Origin: Brachionus manjavacas
Lineage: Eukaryota > Rotifera > Eurotatoria > Ploima > Brachionidae
Direction of reading: 5' to 3'
Assembly: GCA_019054805.1 (NCBI GenBank)
Contig: JAHQIY010000002.1
Coordinates: 62,001-126,000 of the forward strand
Length of the DNA: 64,000 bases
Shown: in pieces, positions 1 to 13,100 of the stretch
Layout: each line of letters starts with the position of its first letter
Numbering within the stretch: the stretch's first letter is position 1
The notes under the pieces: model-generated
The model's input: the letters and a program-made list of their open reading frames with translations, nothing else
Database searches by the model: none
What the model was told of the DNA's origin: nothing
Position numbers and translations under genes: made by a program

Positions 1-335
1 TCAAAATTAATATTTGAATTTGTAAAATTTTAACGAATAGTTGTATAAGGCTACATTAATTTATTGCCGTTTCAGGTAAAAATGCTTAAGTCAGAGTCAC
101 TATAATTAAAGTCCAAGTCCGGACTTAATAACTTTAATCTTTAATCAATCTTTATAATTGCAAATGTTTTGTTCGTACATTTTGTTTATTTCAAAAAGTC
201 CGTACTTTTTTAATTTTTACTTTTGTAAATTTACGCAAATTTCTTTATTTCACATTAAAAGTTCTGCTCTCTGGGATTTAAGAAATTTTTTTCAAATCGG
301 TTTATTAACAAATACAAATTTTTAAATTATCTAAG
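1..335. other. Presumed CUL5 intron, no coding seen
   Basis: AT-rich sequence directly upstream of the first recognisable CUL5 exon. No stretch of it translates into cullin-like sequence in any frame I checked. It ends in a splice acceptor (CTAAG before 336), so it is most simply the 3' part of an intron whose upstream exon lies outside the window. Confidence 0.6.
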
Positions 336-3300
336 ATTTGAAATACATGTTTGAACTAATGGATCGAATTCCGAACGTAGAGCCATTGCTTGCTGACCTT
401 GAGACTTATATTGTAAGTGAAGGCTTAAGAGTCCTTAGAGCTAATTTTGAAACAATTACCATGGACTCGGAAAAATATGTCGAGCAGCTCCTTGAATTGT
501 ACAATAAATTTACAAATTTGGTTGAAGATGCTTTCAATGGTGACCCTCGTTTCATGACATCTAGAGACAAGGTGACCAAAAATTTTACAAATGAATTTTA
601 TTTATTTATTTTTCCCAAAAGGCATTTAAATCAATTGTAAATGATACATCAATCTTTCAAATGGATCTACCAGGATCAAACCAAAAAGGGTATTTTTAAT
701 AAAAAAATTTTTTTTTTCTAGAGTTGAATTTAAAAAAAAAAGAAAACCAGAATCGAGGTGTCCTGAATTGCTGGCCAACTTTTGTGATATGCTGCTAAGA
801 CGCAACCAGAATAAAAAATTGACTGAGGAAGACATCAAAGAAAGGCTTAGCAATGTAGTCACACTTCTCAAGTATGTTCAAAACAAGGATGTTTTCATGA
901 AGTATCACAAGGCCCATTTGACCAGACGATTGATTCTGGAAATTTCAAATGACCAAGAAATGGAAGAACAGACTGTCATGATGCTTAAGGATATCGGCAT
1001 GCCTCCAGAATATATCAACAAATTAAGTCAGATGTTTAAAGATATCAAGGTTAGTGAAGACATAAACGAAAAGTTCAAGCAAGTGGCACGCAATAATTTA
1101 CATAACATAAATTTGGCTGATATTATAAACATTAAAATTCTAAACGCGGGTGCTTGGTCTCGAACTTCAGACAAAATAGCGGTCACTTTACCACCAGAGC
1201 TCGAGGATTACATTCCCGAGGTGGAGAAATTTTACAAAAATGAACACAGTGGACGCAAACTGACATGGCACCATTTGATGTCAAATGGAGTTGTGAGTTT
1301 ATTCATTAAGAATTGAAACAAATTTCTTAATATCTGTTTTTTAAGATTAATTTTAATACTAAACTTGGAAAATTTGAACTAGAGGTAACTACATTTCAGA
1401 TGACTGTTTTGTTTGCATGGACCAATAGAGCATCGGAGAAACTCAGCTACGAAGGTCTGAAATTGGCAACTGAGTTGCCTGATAATGAACTTAGGCGAAC
1501 ACTATGGGTACACTCAAACTTAATTTTTTAAAAAATTAAACTTTCACCTTTTTAATTTTAGCAATTAGTGGCTTATCAAAAATTAAAACATCAAGTGCTC
1601 TGCTATTCGCCTCAAGTCAAACAGTCAAAAGACTTTGACGAAAATACACTTTTTTGGATCAATCAAGACTTTTGTATTGTGCGAAACAATAAGGCTCAGT
1701 ATCGAGGAAAATTGAATTTAATCGGTAGATTGCAGTTGTCTACTGAAAAAAATCGCGAGGAAGAAAATCAAGAGATCATGTTTTTGAGAGCCGAAAGAAC
1801 TAAGGTATTTTTTGTATTTTTTTTTTAATTTTCAAGTCTTTTGTATTATTTGAATCTCAAAATCAGAAAAAAAAACACCAAATGAATATAATAAAAATTA
1901 TTTTAAATATGGTAAAGATAGCAGGGGTAATGAAAACTGTGGCCCTATGGGGCGCGTAATGCTCAGCTCGAGATTTGCTTTTTTTATATAATGCATGTCA
2001 TCCAATTTAGCTTTGAAAGCGTTTTTTAATTCTGAATCAACAATGTCCTGAGGTAGGCTATTTAAAAAATTAATTACTCAATTTTTCAGGAAACAATAAC
2101 GCTGCCTACAACTTTAAACTTCTTCCCTTACAAATAGTTTTGCATGTCTTCTTAAATAATTCACCTTATTAGGTGAAAAATTTATGCGTCTTATCTTCGG
2201 ATTAGTTAATCTAAAAAAATCAAGTATCTTAGAGTACTCATATTTACAGAGGGGAATATTATTTCAGCACAATCAATTTCTGATTAGCACAATGAAAAAA
2301 ACATTCAACACAATTCGATTTCTTCTCAGCACAAAAAATTATATAAAAAAAAAAACATTTAACACAAAAAATTGTGTTTGAAAATAATTCTTAAAGGAAA
2401 TTTTTTTTTCAACACAAAAATATTTACAATAAAATAAATTTTTTTTTAATTATAAATTTTATTTAATGATATTTATAAATGTAAGTTAGGTAAATAAAGT
2501 AAATTTCGAAGCTTAAAGAAAAGAAATAAAAAAAAATTAGTCTCTAGAAAACCAGTTTCCGCATTTTTTGCTCTACCTCTTTTAGGCTTATTGACAAATT
2601 TTTCCTTTTTTTAAACAGTTCTTTTAATGCCAATTAATGTGCACAATATCCTAATTTAGTGAAAAACTTACAAGAACATTTCTCGCTGTTGAGCTCAACT
2701 TTATAACAGTTCTTGTATAAATAAGTTGTTGAATAAATTTTTTTAAATTTTCCCAACAAGCCATTAATTTTTGTGTTGAATGCATTTATTTTATTTTTGA
2801 TTTTTGTGCTAAAAGTAATTTTTTTTCAAATTTTAATTTTTGTGTTGAGAAGAAATCATTTTGTGCTGAGCGTTTTGAAATTGTGTTAAATGGTTATTTT
2901 ATTGTGTTGAAAAGGTAGACCCTTTACAGAGTGCAGAGATTAAATCTGTTGCTCTTTTCTGAACCTTTTCCATTTCAGAAATGTCTCTATCTAGATTTGG
3001 ACACCATGAACCAATTGCGAACTCTAGATAAATCAATTTCTTGAAGCTCTCAGCTATCATTCCTAAGATGCGATTTCCACAACTCGTGCAATACCTCACC
3101 TGATTTGTCCGTTTTAGGTCATTTTGAATAAAGACACCTAATTTGTCCAGCATGAAATGAAATCCATATCCTTTTCAAGTAAAAAATTATCATTTCATTT
3201 ATAAAGATAAAATTTTACTATCATCAGCATATTTTTCACACTTATTACTCAAACCAATAGATAGATCGTTTATAAATATCAAAAATAGAAGTGGTCCTAA

Positions 3301-6300
3301 AACTGATTCTTGAGGAATTCTACTAGTTTTATTCAGCTATTTAGATGCAGTTAGCTATCCACTATGTAAAACCAAATGCTTTTAGTTTAAACGTTAAGAG
3401 TCTATGTGAACTCTATCAAAAGCTTTCGAGAAGTCTGTATAGAGTAAATCTCTAGGCAAACCAAATCTAAGTCCTAAAGTGACAAAATCAATTGACTCTA
3501 AAAGATTTTTTGAACATGATCTATGTGGCATGAAACCATTCTGAGTTTTAGATTGTAAGTTATGATTTGTAAGATGGGACAACATATGATTTTTCAACAA
3601 GCTCTTAAGAATATTACAAAAGTTACTTGTTAAAATACAGGGCAATAATTCCTTGCATCAAGTTTGCTACCTTTTTCGATTTTAAATATTTTATTTATTT
3701 ATTTAATTAAAGCTTAAATCCCATAGAAAAATTTAGATATGATTTGCATATGAATAAGGGTAGAAAAATTTAAGAAGAAAAAATTAATAAAAACCAATTA
3801 TCTCAAACAATTCTTTGTCATCCCTTTATTTTGGTTCACGCAATAAATTTTACTAATAATCAGTTAAAAAATTTTTGATACTTTAAAAATATTCTTGAAA
3901 AGTGCCTTTTTATGAGCCAAATCTTTTTCATCCCAAAAATTTCCGAATGAAATAATAAAAATCAGAATGAATTAAAAATTTGATGTTTATGATAAAAATC
4001 AACGGTTCAACTAAAAATATTAAAATCGGTTTTTAAATTTTATCAATATTAATTTTTTATTGTTATTTACACAAGGTCTGCAAAATAACCACTTAATTAT
4101 TAATTTATTGATATTTGATCAATAAATATAGACGAAACTTTTCTCTAAATGGAAATGAATTATTAATACGAACAAAAAGTAGAACAAATCAATTAAATTT
4201 GAAGTATTTAGGGTCTTCCTACTACCCTCAATCAAATAGCAGCTTAACAGTTACATCTCTAGAAAATTTTATTTTATTAATTTTTTGGAGCAAAAATTTC
4301 AAACCTTATTTTCAAAAATAAACATAAAATTTACACGGATCTTCGGTGTAATAAATACATCTGATTATTTTGAAATTAACAAATAAAACTCTGGACCATG
4401 ATCGATTGTAAATCTCTGTACTCACCAAATTGTTTGAATAAATTATAAATAAATGTTGGTTAATGTATTAAAAGAAACATAAAATGTCCATTTCACGAAA
4501 ATTATTAAGATTAAAGCATTCAGAGGGCTTGGTGATTAAGTTTTTACAAAAGAGTTAGATAATTTTCTTATTTAGCTTGATCAAAATAAATTATTTTAAA
4601 ATATTTTTTTTTTAAAAAATTTAGAGAAATAAAATCTTTTTGTTGTGATTAGTTATATATTTATTTATTTGTTTTAACTGTGCCGAGCTAAATCTAGTTA
4701 TGTTTTTTTAATTGTAAGCTTAATAAAAAGTTGGAACGATACACGACTTTAGGTGAAATTTCCATAAAAAAATACTTTTAAGAAAAAGGTTGTATAAAAG
4801 AAAGATTAGGAGTAATCTGAATAATAATGATAAAATTGCGCTAAAAATTAATAAATTAAGGGAAAGCAAGTATACCAGGAGAAGGAGTCATTGGTTTTAG
4901 CCTGCAAAAGTAAAACCCAAATTTTTAAGAAAAGAATTTTAATACAATTTTTAAACCACTCTTTAACTTTTTTTAACATTCGTTGAATAAATCTTAAAAA
5001 AATTCTGTATTTCCAAAAAATTATAATCCAAATAAGCTTAATGCACCAAATTTAGTACAATAATTCTCTCAACTTATTACAGTGAAAAATTATTGATGAA
5101 ACTAACAGAGTGACTTATTTTTTCAAAAGTCCGAGCTAAAGAATTTTATTTTATTTGTTTTTAAAATTTCTGACTTGAATTTTTTTTATAAATTAGACTT
5201 TAATTATCGACTTTTAACAAATCTGCTTTTTTTCTGACATTATAAAACTTTTTTTGATTTTGATGCTAAAAATTTTCGAAATTAAAAAAATTTTTTTTTA
5301 TTTTTAAAATATTTTGCTTTGCTTTAATTTTTCTGTGGCTCCAAACTTCACCTTGGCTTGGTTTTCGAACACCATTTTTCCATTCAAGTTTTTTTTCTAT
5401 TTATCTTCGTCTAACTGGAGAATCCGATGCTTTTCTTCCATTTAAAAATTCTCAGTTATGCACTAGAATATGTGATGGTTAAGTTCTTTTTTTTACCAAA
5501 TTAGCGATCATCTTTTATCGTTGAAATATTAGGCCTTTCAGATCTTGAACGACAGCGTATGAATTTGTTTGATTATATCGCTCGATCTTTATGCATGATT
5601 TGAATCTATTAAGATCATATCCTATATAAAATAATAATAGCTTTTATTTTCTCACCTTTACTTAGGTCACAGTTTTATTTTTAAAATCGTTGTTATGATT
5701 AAAATTATTTTTAAGAAATTTTATTGTTATTCTGAAGATTGTCCTGTTCCAGTACTTTTTTCATTTGCTGAATAATTTTATCATTATGCATTAATTTCTT
5801 TTAAAGAAATATTTTTCAAGACTATTTTGATGATGTAAAGTGGGTAAATTTTTGTCTATATCATGAGTTAGATATTATATAGCATCAAACAGATTAAAAT
5901 TAACATAGAAAGTAATTGAAATAAACTTGGTAATTTTTTCTGATGGTAAATTATTGTGACTTGAATTTTTTTTTATTTGTTTTTGATAAGCCCTAGGGCT
6001 TTTCAAACAATAATTTTATATTTATACCTATTTGTTTGAATTTACAATTTTGTTCTTGTTTATTTAAAGAAAGCTTGAAAATGGATTGAGTTAAAAAACC
6101 TTAAAAAAATTATAAATCTCACTTTTGATTGAAATAATCAAATTTTTTGATAAAATATTTTTAAAAAAATATTTGCACTCATTTATTGATAAAAATAAAG
6201 ATTAAAAATTGTAATTCGATCTTTTTAGCCAGTCTATTTATGATTAAAATTAATTGAATCCAAATTAAAACTTGTCCCAAGTGTCAATGAACTAAACTTT

Positions 6301-6509
6301 TTTCCAACTTTCAGGAAGCGATTGTTAAAATTCTCAAAATGAGGAAACGTGTGTCGCTGGCCCAATTGCAGACAGAACTCATCGAATTATTGAAAAACAT
6401 GTTTTTGCCTTCAAAAAAATTGGTAAAAGAAACTATAGAATGGCTGATCGAGAACAAATACATGGAACGCGACGAAGCCAATATAAACACATTTGTTTAC
6501 TCAACATAA
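336..6509 (+). CDS. CUL5: Cullin-5, C-terminal part (5' end outside window)
   Basis: Cullins are the rigid scaffolds of cullin-RING E3 ubiquitin ligases; CUL5 joins elongin B/C-SOCS-box receptors to RBX2. Exons seen: 336-571, 622-689, 722-1292, 1346-1507, 1562-1804, 6315-6509, all GT-AG and in frame, stop TAA at 6507. About 490 residues are encoded, against roughly 780 for human CUL5, so the N-terminal third is missing. Stretches that read as CUL5 rather than another cullin include PELLANFCDMLLR, YVQNKDVFMKYHKAHLTRR, DIKVSEDINEKF, NIKILNAGAWSRTSDK, WHHLMSNGV and LIGRLQLSTE. The last exon holds the winged-helix WHB segment: ILKMRKRVSL, with the Lys codon at 6336 matching the conserved neddylation lysine, then WLIENKYMERDE and a C-terminus INTFVYST. 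Nothing looks broken, so the gene is probably functional. The last intron (1805-6314) is long and full of transposon debris. Confidence 0.97.
1905..3655 (-). mobile_element. Decayed non-LTR retrotransposon (CR1/L2-like), reverse transcriptase part
   Basis: Read on the minus strand from 3650 downward, fragments of a LINE reverse transcriptase appear in order: HLTNHNLQSKTQNGF and LYTDFSKAFDRVH (3394-3645), then PQESVLGPLLFLIFINDL and the catalytic YADD (codons at 3231-3220), then NRILGMI, EYAxGSW-like and EMEKVQKRATDLI (2899-3153). After an interruption, the ORF tail resumes at 2250-1905 with INFLNSLPQDIVDSE and NAFKAKLDD, the usual FxNRVxxxWNxLPxxVV region of CR1/L2/Rex-type elements. Stops and frameshifts make it inactive. 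It lies antisense in the last CUL5 intron. The 5' end (endonuclease) is not seen. Clade assignment is by motif memory only. Confidence 0.85.
2252..2922. mobile_element. Foldback-like element inside the LINE, 9-bp target duplication
   Basis: A 671-bp insertion flanked by exact TTTACAGAG direct repeats (2243-2251 and 2923-2931), lying exactly where the LINE frame is interrupted. It begins GGG and ends CCC. Each arm is a set of degenerate units carrying CAGCACAA, TAGCACAA or CAACACAA, spaced roughly every 20-30 bp on the left (2266-2420), and TTGTGTTGAA or TTGTGCTGA units in inverted orientation on the right (2760-2915). Inverted arms made of short tandem repeats with 9-bp target duplications are the hallmark of Foldback elements; Mutator-like elements also give 9-bp duplications. 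No ORF is seen, so it is non-autonomous. Confidence 0.72.
3656..6314. other. Rest of the last CUL5 intron
   Basis: AT-rich intronic sequence with no coding potential that I can support. It contains one distant match (near 4680, GCCGAGCTAAA) to a short repeat found again at 16575 and 55956. It ends in a pyrimidine-rich tract and CAG acceptor at 6312-6314. Confidence 0.6.
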
Positions 6510-6674
6510 GCCAAGCAACCACATGAACGGGCTATTTAAATCACCAGAATTTTAATTTAAAATTTTTATTCAAAATTGTACAAATGAACAAAGGGCTGTC
6601 CGGACATAACTAAACTATTTTTTAGCACTAATTTTATTTTTTTTATCAAATGATATTTTCGAATCTAATTTTTT

Positions 6675-6680
6675 AATAAA
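6675..6680 (+). terminator. Candidate CUL5 poly(A) signal
   Basis: AATAAA about 165 bp after the CUL5 stop codon, the first clear canonical hexamer downstream. In such AT-rich DNA chance matches are common, so this is only a plausible cleavage signal. Confidence 0.4.
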
Positions 6681-7790
6681 TGTCTTAATTCGACCCATTG
6701 TTTTTATGAGCTTAGTCGATGTGTTCACACTACGAGGGCTTCTCTGGATTGACAAAAATGCTTAATCTCATAGGTCGAGCTTGTTAGAATTCACTTGAAA
6801 AGCTAAGTGATTCCAACAAAACTCAAAAGGCCTACATTCAATAAAAGGAGCTCTTATTCATTTGACTGTGATTATAGTCTAACCTCGTTAATCCAGACCA
6901 TTAATTTTGCATTCAAATTATGCCAACCAGCTACCGCGGTTGAGTTTCAAATCCTAGCTAGTAAATGATGCTCACAATCGCTCTAATCGCTTAAGACCGT
7001 GATTTGAATAGCGTTGTTTGAATAGGCACGGATTAGCCGCGGACAAATGTCATTCTTTTATTCGATTCGGCACCAAATCACGTTCCTGCTTACAATTCTT
7101 TATTAGGGCCTTACGAAATTTGCATTCGCAAAAAATTAGAATTTTAAATAATTTTTTTAGATATTTTTTAATTTTAATTTTATTCATTTCCAAAACAAAA
7201 AGAAAGCTTGTAAATTTCAAACTAAATCCATGGCAAAATTGCCCAGATTAGCTTACTTAGGTCAATTTGGATCAAGCGCTTTGAGCACTTAAAAAAATCA
7301 AAGTTATGTAATTTTGGATCGAATTCATAATTTTGTTTTATTTTGTTTAAATTGATTTTGAGAGCTTAATAAAATTTTAAAAATTTTTGTTCACAAACAA
7401 CAAAATTTTGGCACCTTTAATCTGATAAAAGTTCCATTTTAAAATTAATCAAAAAGTTATTTTAAAAAATTGCCAGAATTTTTAGTTTAAATTTAATTTG
7501 TATATGAGTATTTAGAATAATTTGAGTCTAAGCTACATTTTTATTCTAATTGTCACAATTTTGGTTAAATAAAAAACCTCGGGTTAATTTTAAGAACAAT
7601 TTTTCATGAAATTTATTTACAAAATTATATTAATTCAATCGAAAATTTTTGTAAAATTAATTTTAATCTAATTTGTATGCTCAAGGAGCTCCGAGTATTT
7701 AGAATAATTTTCGATACCGATAAATACAATGAATCTTTAATCATAATAAAATAAAAGACTCAAATTAATTTTAAGATAAATTTTTTATAA

Positions 7791-8764
7791 AATTTTTGTT
7801 CTAATGACCAAAAACTTATTCTGCAAATTAAAAAAAAAGTGTATCAATTTTTGTTTCACCTACTGCGAAAGTCTCCGAAAGCTCTATAAATTTCTACAAA
7901 AAAATACACCTAAAAGTATTGAGATAAATAGGCAATTTATTTGCAGAGTTTTTGAAGACTTTCGCAGTAACGGGTGACGACAAAGCTTCCTGAATTTTTT
8001 CAAAAGGTCATAACTCCTTCATTTTTAAAGAAGAAAGCCTACTGATTTAGAAAGATAATTTAAAGCTTCAAAAATTTTATTTTTAAAATTTTTTTCTATT
8101 AAATCATTTCTTCGAACTTTGTCAATCCGACTTTTGACACCTTCCATTAGGGTCTGTATTGATCTAAGGCTGATTTCACGGTAACTTATTAGTATTCTAA
8201 GCCTCAATTGATGAAGCGTTTTTTCTTCCCAGTCATCCTGGTAGACTTTTCCTTTCAATGTTGACCAACAATCTTAAACAGGTCTAACTTCAGGAAAATT
8301 TGAAGAGTTATTCATCTTGTGGACATGATCGATTGAATTTTCGATCATAAAGTCCACTTACGCTTCTGCGTAATCAGAGCTCGCCAAGTGGGGTCAGAAA
8401 ATAAAATGTTTGTCTGAATGATGAAGGGAAATGATAGTAAATAATAAGGATACTTTTTTTATATTTAAAACTAGCTGGCGTCTGCTTCTTGTTGCGTTTC
8501 CATTTATGGTCCACGGTAATTTTTTTCTTAATGCACGAATATTTTCATAGTTAAATACACACGATTTAGAAGGGTCTCTCTTTGATTCATTTTTTTTTAG
8601 TCTCAGAAATTCAATAAAATTAACAAATATTATTTCAAGGATATATATACTAAACAAACTCTGAGGATTTCAAATCTCTCTTCAGATTTTTTTGAAAATG
8701 AAAAAAATGTGTTCAATTTTTTTTTCCTCTAACAGAAAAGTTTTTGGTCATTAGAACAAAAATT
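7791..8764 (-). mobile_element. Dead Tc1/mariner-like DNA transposon
   Basis: Perfect 27-bp terminal inverted repeats lie at 7791-7817 and 8738-8764 (inner part CTAATGACCAAAAACTT). Between them, on the minus strand, is the C-terminal part of a DDE transposase. About 8400-8255 reads HLASSDYAEA, then a stop, then VDFMIENSIDHVHKMNN and PEVRPV-stop-DCWSTLKGKVY. 8258-8025 continues YQDDWEEKTLHQLR and VKSRIDKVRR. The pattern 'D..ASSHYA ... RPIExxW..LK..VY' is typical of Tc1/mariner superfamily transposases. In-frame stops show it is inactive. An inner inverted repeat pairs about 7857-7885 with 7952-7976 (core ACTGCGAAAGTC). No sure TA target duplication was assigned because the ends may extend a little further. 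Confidence 0.8.
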
Positions 8765-9319
8765 ATAAAATTTTTTTAATTTTGTATAAAGTTTGGGTTT
8801 GAGACTTCTTTCCAAGTGCAGATCACTCAGTCTAGGTCATATTTTGCTTCAGAACAATTTGTCAGCAACAAAAACGATTCCTCTCAAATTTAATCTAAAA
8901 AAACTAAAGTAATTCAGGTAAAATTCTTGTTAAACTTAGAATTTTTGTTGGATTAAAATTGTGAGCATTGGATCATAGAATTTACCAGAGCCAAATTTTC
9001 TTTACTTTCTTTACTTGTAATTTTAGTCAATTTTTAATTTAGAATCTATACTAAAAATGCTCTCAGTACCCAGAATATTTTTCTTGTTTTTTTTTACGAA
9101 CACACAATATCTTCTGATTTTTTCTAAAAAAATTTTAGCAAAATTTTGCACTTTTTTGAATAATCAAGATAGTTTGGTCGACTGGCAATTGATAGGCCAG
9201 AGATAAGAGACGCTTATCTAGGAATAAATAAATCTTGGTCGCCAATTTTGTATGTATCCTGGAAACAGTGTTTTTTTGTTGTTGTTAAATCTAGAACAAA
9301 ACAATTGAATAAATGAGTT

Positions 9320-10190
9320 AAGTGAGGCTCTTGAAAGTGTTATCATTGAGGTTGATTCGCGGCAAAACTCCATTTACATCCGTTTGTGGTCGAGCCAAGT
9401 TGCGGCCAACGAGGTCAGAACAAAAGCACACTATTCGTGCCGTCAAAAAATTAATAACTTTTTCGAGAGCTTTCTATTGTTTTGTTTCTCATCCATCGCT
9501 TTAGTCCAGCTAAATCTTTATTTATTTACCGAATTAAAATTTTAATAAATTCTTTACTTAAAAAATACTTTCTAAATTTTATTAAGAAGACCGAATAGCA
9601 AAAGAAAAAAATCAATAAAATTAATAGTCAAATAGAAAATTTTCAATCAATAAATTTTTAAAAGTCCACTTAAGTTTTGTATTCTTTATTCATTAGATTT
9701 TCTTTTAATCACCCCAATCGGTCACACATTCAGCATTATCGAATGCAATTAATTCGATCTCATGTTTCTCAGTTTGCTTTGGCCTCGGGCCGTATTCTAT
9801 TTCACTCCGAAGATATTTACGAATGGTCTAATTTGTTCACAAATTCAATTTGTGTGCAAGGACTTAGCTGTTAAAAGATAAAGAAACTTGATAGAGTTAA
9901 ATATTTAAAATTTCATCTAGCCGAGGTCACTCGCCAACATTTAATTTTAAATATTTAATTTTTTTTAATTAAAGTCTGAGTCTGGATGTCGAAGCGGGAC
10001 CGGAGGACCCTTGCAAATCGAACAGTCCTGACAAGACTCGACTTTTTTCCTACAATCTTCTCTTTGCCCTTTTATGGAACATTTAATTTTAAAATTAAAT
10101 ATTTTGTCCTGATTTTTAGACATGAAAAAAATTTAAGAGATGTTTGATCGATTAAGATTAATATGATTTTGATTCTGAGCATAGCGTGCC
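9320..10190 (+). promoter_or_regulatory. Candidate promoter/5' leader of the kinesin gene
   Basis: Several GC-richer blocks directly upstream of the kinesin start codon, in a background of poly-A/T runs. The most striking is 9985-10080, which follows a pyrimidine-rich tract and could be a 5' non-coding exon. No TATA box or initiator can be assigned with confidence. Short open frames here (9322-9504, 9677-9874) have no recognisable content. Confidence 0.3.
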
Positions 10191-10194
10191 ACTA

Positions 10195-13100
10195 ATGCCT
10201 GCTTTTTCGTCTAACATAGAAGTGTCTGTGCGAGTGCGACCTTTTTCAAGCAGAGAGCTCGCCTCGAACAGTCGTATGATAATAGAGCTGGTCGACGACA
10301 CCCGGATAAACCTCTTTAACCCCAAGGTAACCATCAAACTAGGCTAAATTTGGATAATAATTTTTAAAAAAAGCTCGAGGGAAGTCAGTCTTCGCATGAC
10401 CACCGCGATCGCTTCAAACAGTTCACCTTTGACCACTGCTATCTGTCCGTGAGCCAACAACAGTCTGGCTACGCCAGTCAACAAATAGTACTAAGCAATA
10501 AAATATTAATGAGTGTTTAACTAGTGGTTTTTTTATTAAGATTTTTAATGATATTGGTCTGGACGTTCTCAAGTCGTTCATCGAGGGCTATAACACATGC
10601 ATACTTTGCTATGGACAAACTGGAACTGGCAAGACTTTTACCATGATGGGAAATCAGAATGTAAACAAAAAAAAAAGTTTTCAAAATTTTTATTTTCTTT
10701 AAAAGAATGAAGAGATGGGTCTGACACCCAAAATTTGTGAGACTCTTTTCAGGCGCATCGAAGACGCGAACAACAGTGAGTCGTCCACCCTGTGCTTCAA
10801 AACTCTAATTAGGTAATTAAAAAAAAAACTTTGTTCTTTTTTAAATTGAATTTTTAGCTATATGGAAATTTATAACGAAAAATTAAGAGACTTGTTTGAC
10901 TTTGACGCGCAAAAGTCTCATTTAAATTCGAACAAAAATTCGGAAAAAAATCTCAAAATTAGAGAACATCCCAACAAAGGCATTTATGTACAAAATTTAA
11001 AGCAATTCTCGGTTAGCGATTTAGGTACAACAATGCGTTATTTAAACAAAGGAAACCAATGCAGGTTAGTTAAAACAAAACTCAATTTTTTGAAAACATT
11101 CTGGTTTTTTAACAAACTGACCAAAAAATTTAGACTTGTAAAATCATTAAATTTAATCTCTCTAAAAGTGTTGATTTATTTTTCTGCCATACAGACCCTA
11201 CGTGAAAATGGCCATCAATTAATGGACTGACAAAAAAAATTTAATTTTACTGACAAAAAACTACATTTGATGACAATAAATTAATTGACTGATAAAATAA
11301 TGATTTGAGTAACAAAAACACTTTATTTTAATAATAAATTAATGTTTTTGAGGTGACCACTAAAATCAAAATCTTGAACTTTGGCACCAAAATCGGAAGG
11401 AAGTTCCAGACGATTGCTACAAACCTTTTTGTCCAAATTCTATCATCAAGCTAGAGTCAACTATGATACAACGTTTCAATTTAAGTTCATTCCTTAAAAT
11501 CTTAGAAAATGAAATAATAAAATAGAATGAAATAAATAAACCTATCTATATAAAAGGTTTTATTTTGCCAGTGCAAAATTATTAAATAGTCATCTCAATA
11601 TATACATTTGTCAGTCGTTTAGTTTTCCTGTCAGAAAAATTAGTTTTTCAGCTAAAATAAATTAAATTAGTCACCACTTTTAGTTATTTTTGTCATCTTA
11701 ACAAAAAATTGAATTTGAGACCCCCAAAAAATATAAGCCCATGAAAATCATATTAAAACAAGTGATAAACTTTAAGAATTTGATTTTTTTTTTATTAAAT
11801 CAAAAACATTTCTTAAATATCTTTAGGATTTAAATTTTGTTAAAGATAAATTTAACTATCATGCTGTGTCATTATGACACTACCGAACTTTTTCGGATGA
11901 AATTTATTTTCGATCTTTGGATAAAATTTTATTTTTTTTCCACAGATTTTAAAAATAAATTAGGGAAACGAAAAATCTTATATTTTTCTTATGAAGGCCT
12001 TAGGAGTCAAAATGAATTTTTAGATATTTTAGTCCTAATAATTGGAAAGGATAATAAATATGTTTGAAAAAAATGTTGAATTCATAAAAAAAATCTTTTT
12101 CTCTAAATTAAACAATAGTTTCCTCTTTATTTATTTCCGCTTGATTGTTTTTAATCTAATTTTTGTACTTTATTTTCTATGTTTCTAATCATGTGTATAT
12201 TTTACTTCGTGTCCTGTAATCAAATCTTTTTTAAAAAGATAGCGGTTGTGAATTCAAATAAAAATTGAACAAAATATCTTCATTTTTTGATAGATTAAAA
12301 TTATAGATAAAAAAATATTTTAAAAAATATATTAAATATTTTATTTATTTTTTTTTGGTAAATCAAATCAATAATCAATTTAAATCTGATTGATTTTTTT
12401 GTCTAATTTTAACGCTAGAAAAATTATTTTAGGTAACAACTTTTTCAAATATTTTATTGTCAATAATTTTAATATATCATAAAGGAAAGATTTTAAAGGA
12501 TAAGGATTTATAATTGGAAAGATGTTCAATTTTCTTTTAAATTTCAAAATGCCAATTTTGACAAAAACAATCTGAATCTTTCCTTCAAATGAAATATCCA
12601 CATCATAATTATCTATTATTTTCCAATACCTAAAAAATACATCCTTGTAGCGATTGAACCCTAAGGCTAAAGTAGGTCGTAAGTCGAAAGCAAGATGTGC
12701 TTTAGGAAAAAACAGTTAGGAGGAATATTTATTATTTAAGATTTTTTGATCAATGTTTCAAAATATCTTTGTAAAAAATGACTTTCAGCGTCTTTAACTT
12801 TTAAAAATAAAAAAATAATTTGATGCCTAATTTCAAAATTAAAATTATTAAATCTCATAAATAGCGCCAAAAGTCGATGAAAAATTAATTTTCAAAAAAT
12901 GGTCCAAAATTTATCAATAAATAGATTTAAAAAAAGCCATTAAGGTAGAAGACTTTTAGAAATTTAACCGTAATTTTTTCGTTTTTATGAAAAATTATAT
13001 CTAGATTTTGTATTGGAATTTCTACAATTATTTTTTAATAAGAAATAAAATAATATAATTGACCCTTATCTACAAAAAAGATTTTACTATCTTCTTTAAA

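Larger units (their letters stand above)
6510..10194. other. Intergenic region between CUL5 and the kinesin gene
   Basis: No intact gene. It holds the CUL5 3' UTR, a dead mariner-like element (7791-8764), and, from about 9320 to 10100, islands of higher-complexity, more GC-rich sequence (9330-9480, 9690-9880, 9985-10080) standing out from the AT-rich background. These are candidate promoter or 5' UTR of the downstream kinesin gene. Confidence 0.55.

Noticed and set aside
6930..6990. Possible tRNA-like arm (GGTTGAGTTTCAAATCC)
   Set aside because: The T-arm-like word is not accompanied by an acceptor stem, D arm or anticodon arm that fold together.
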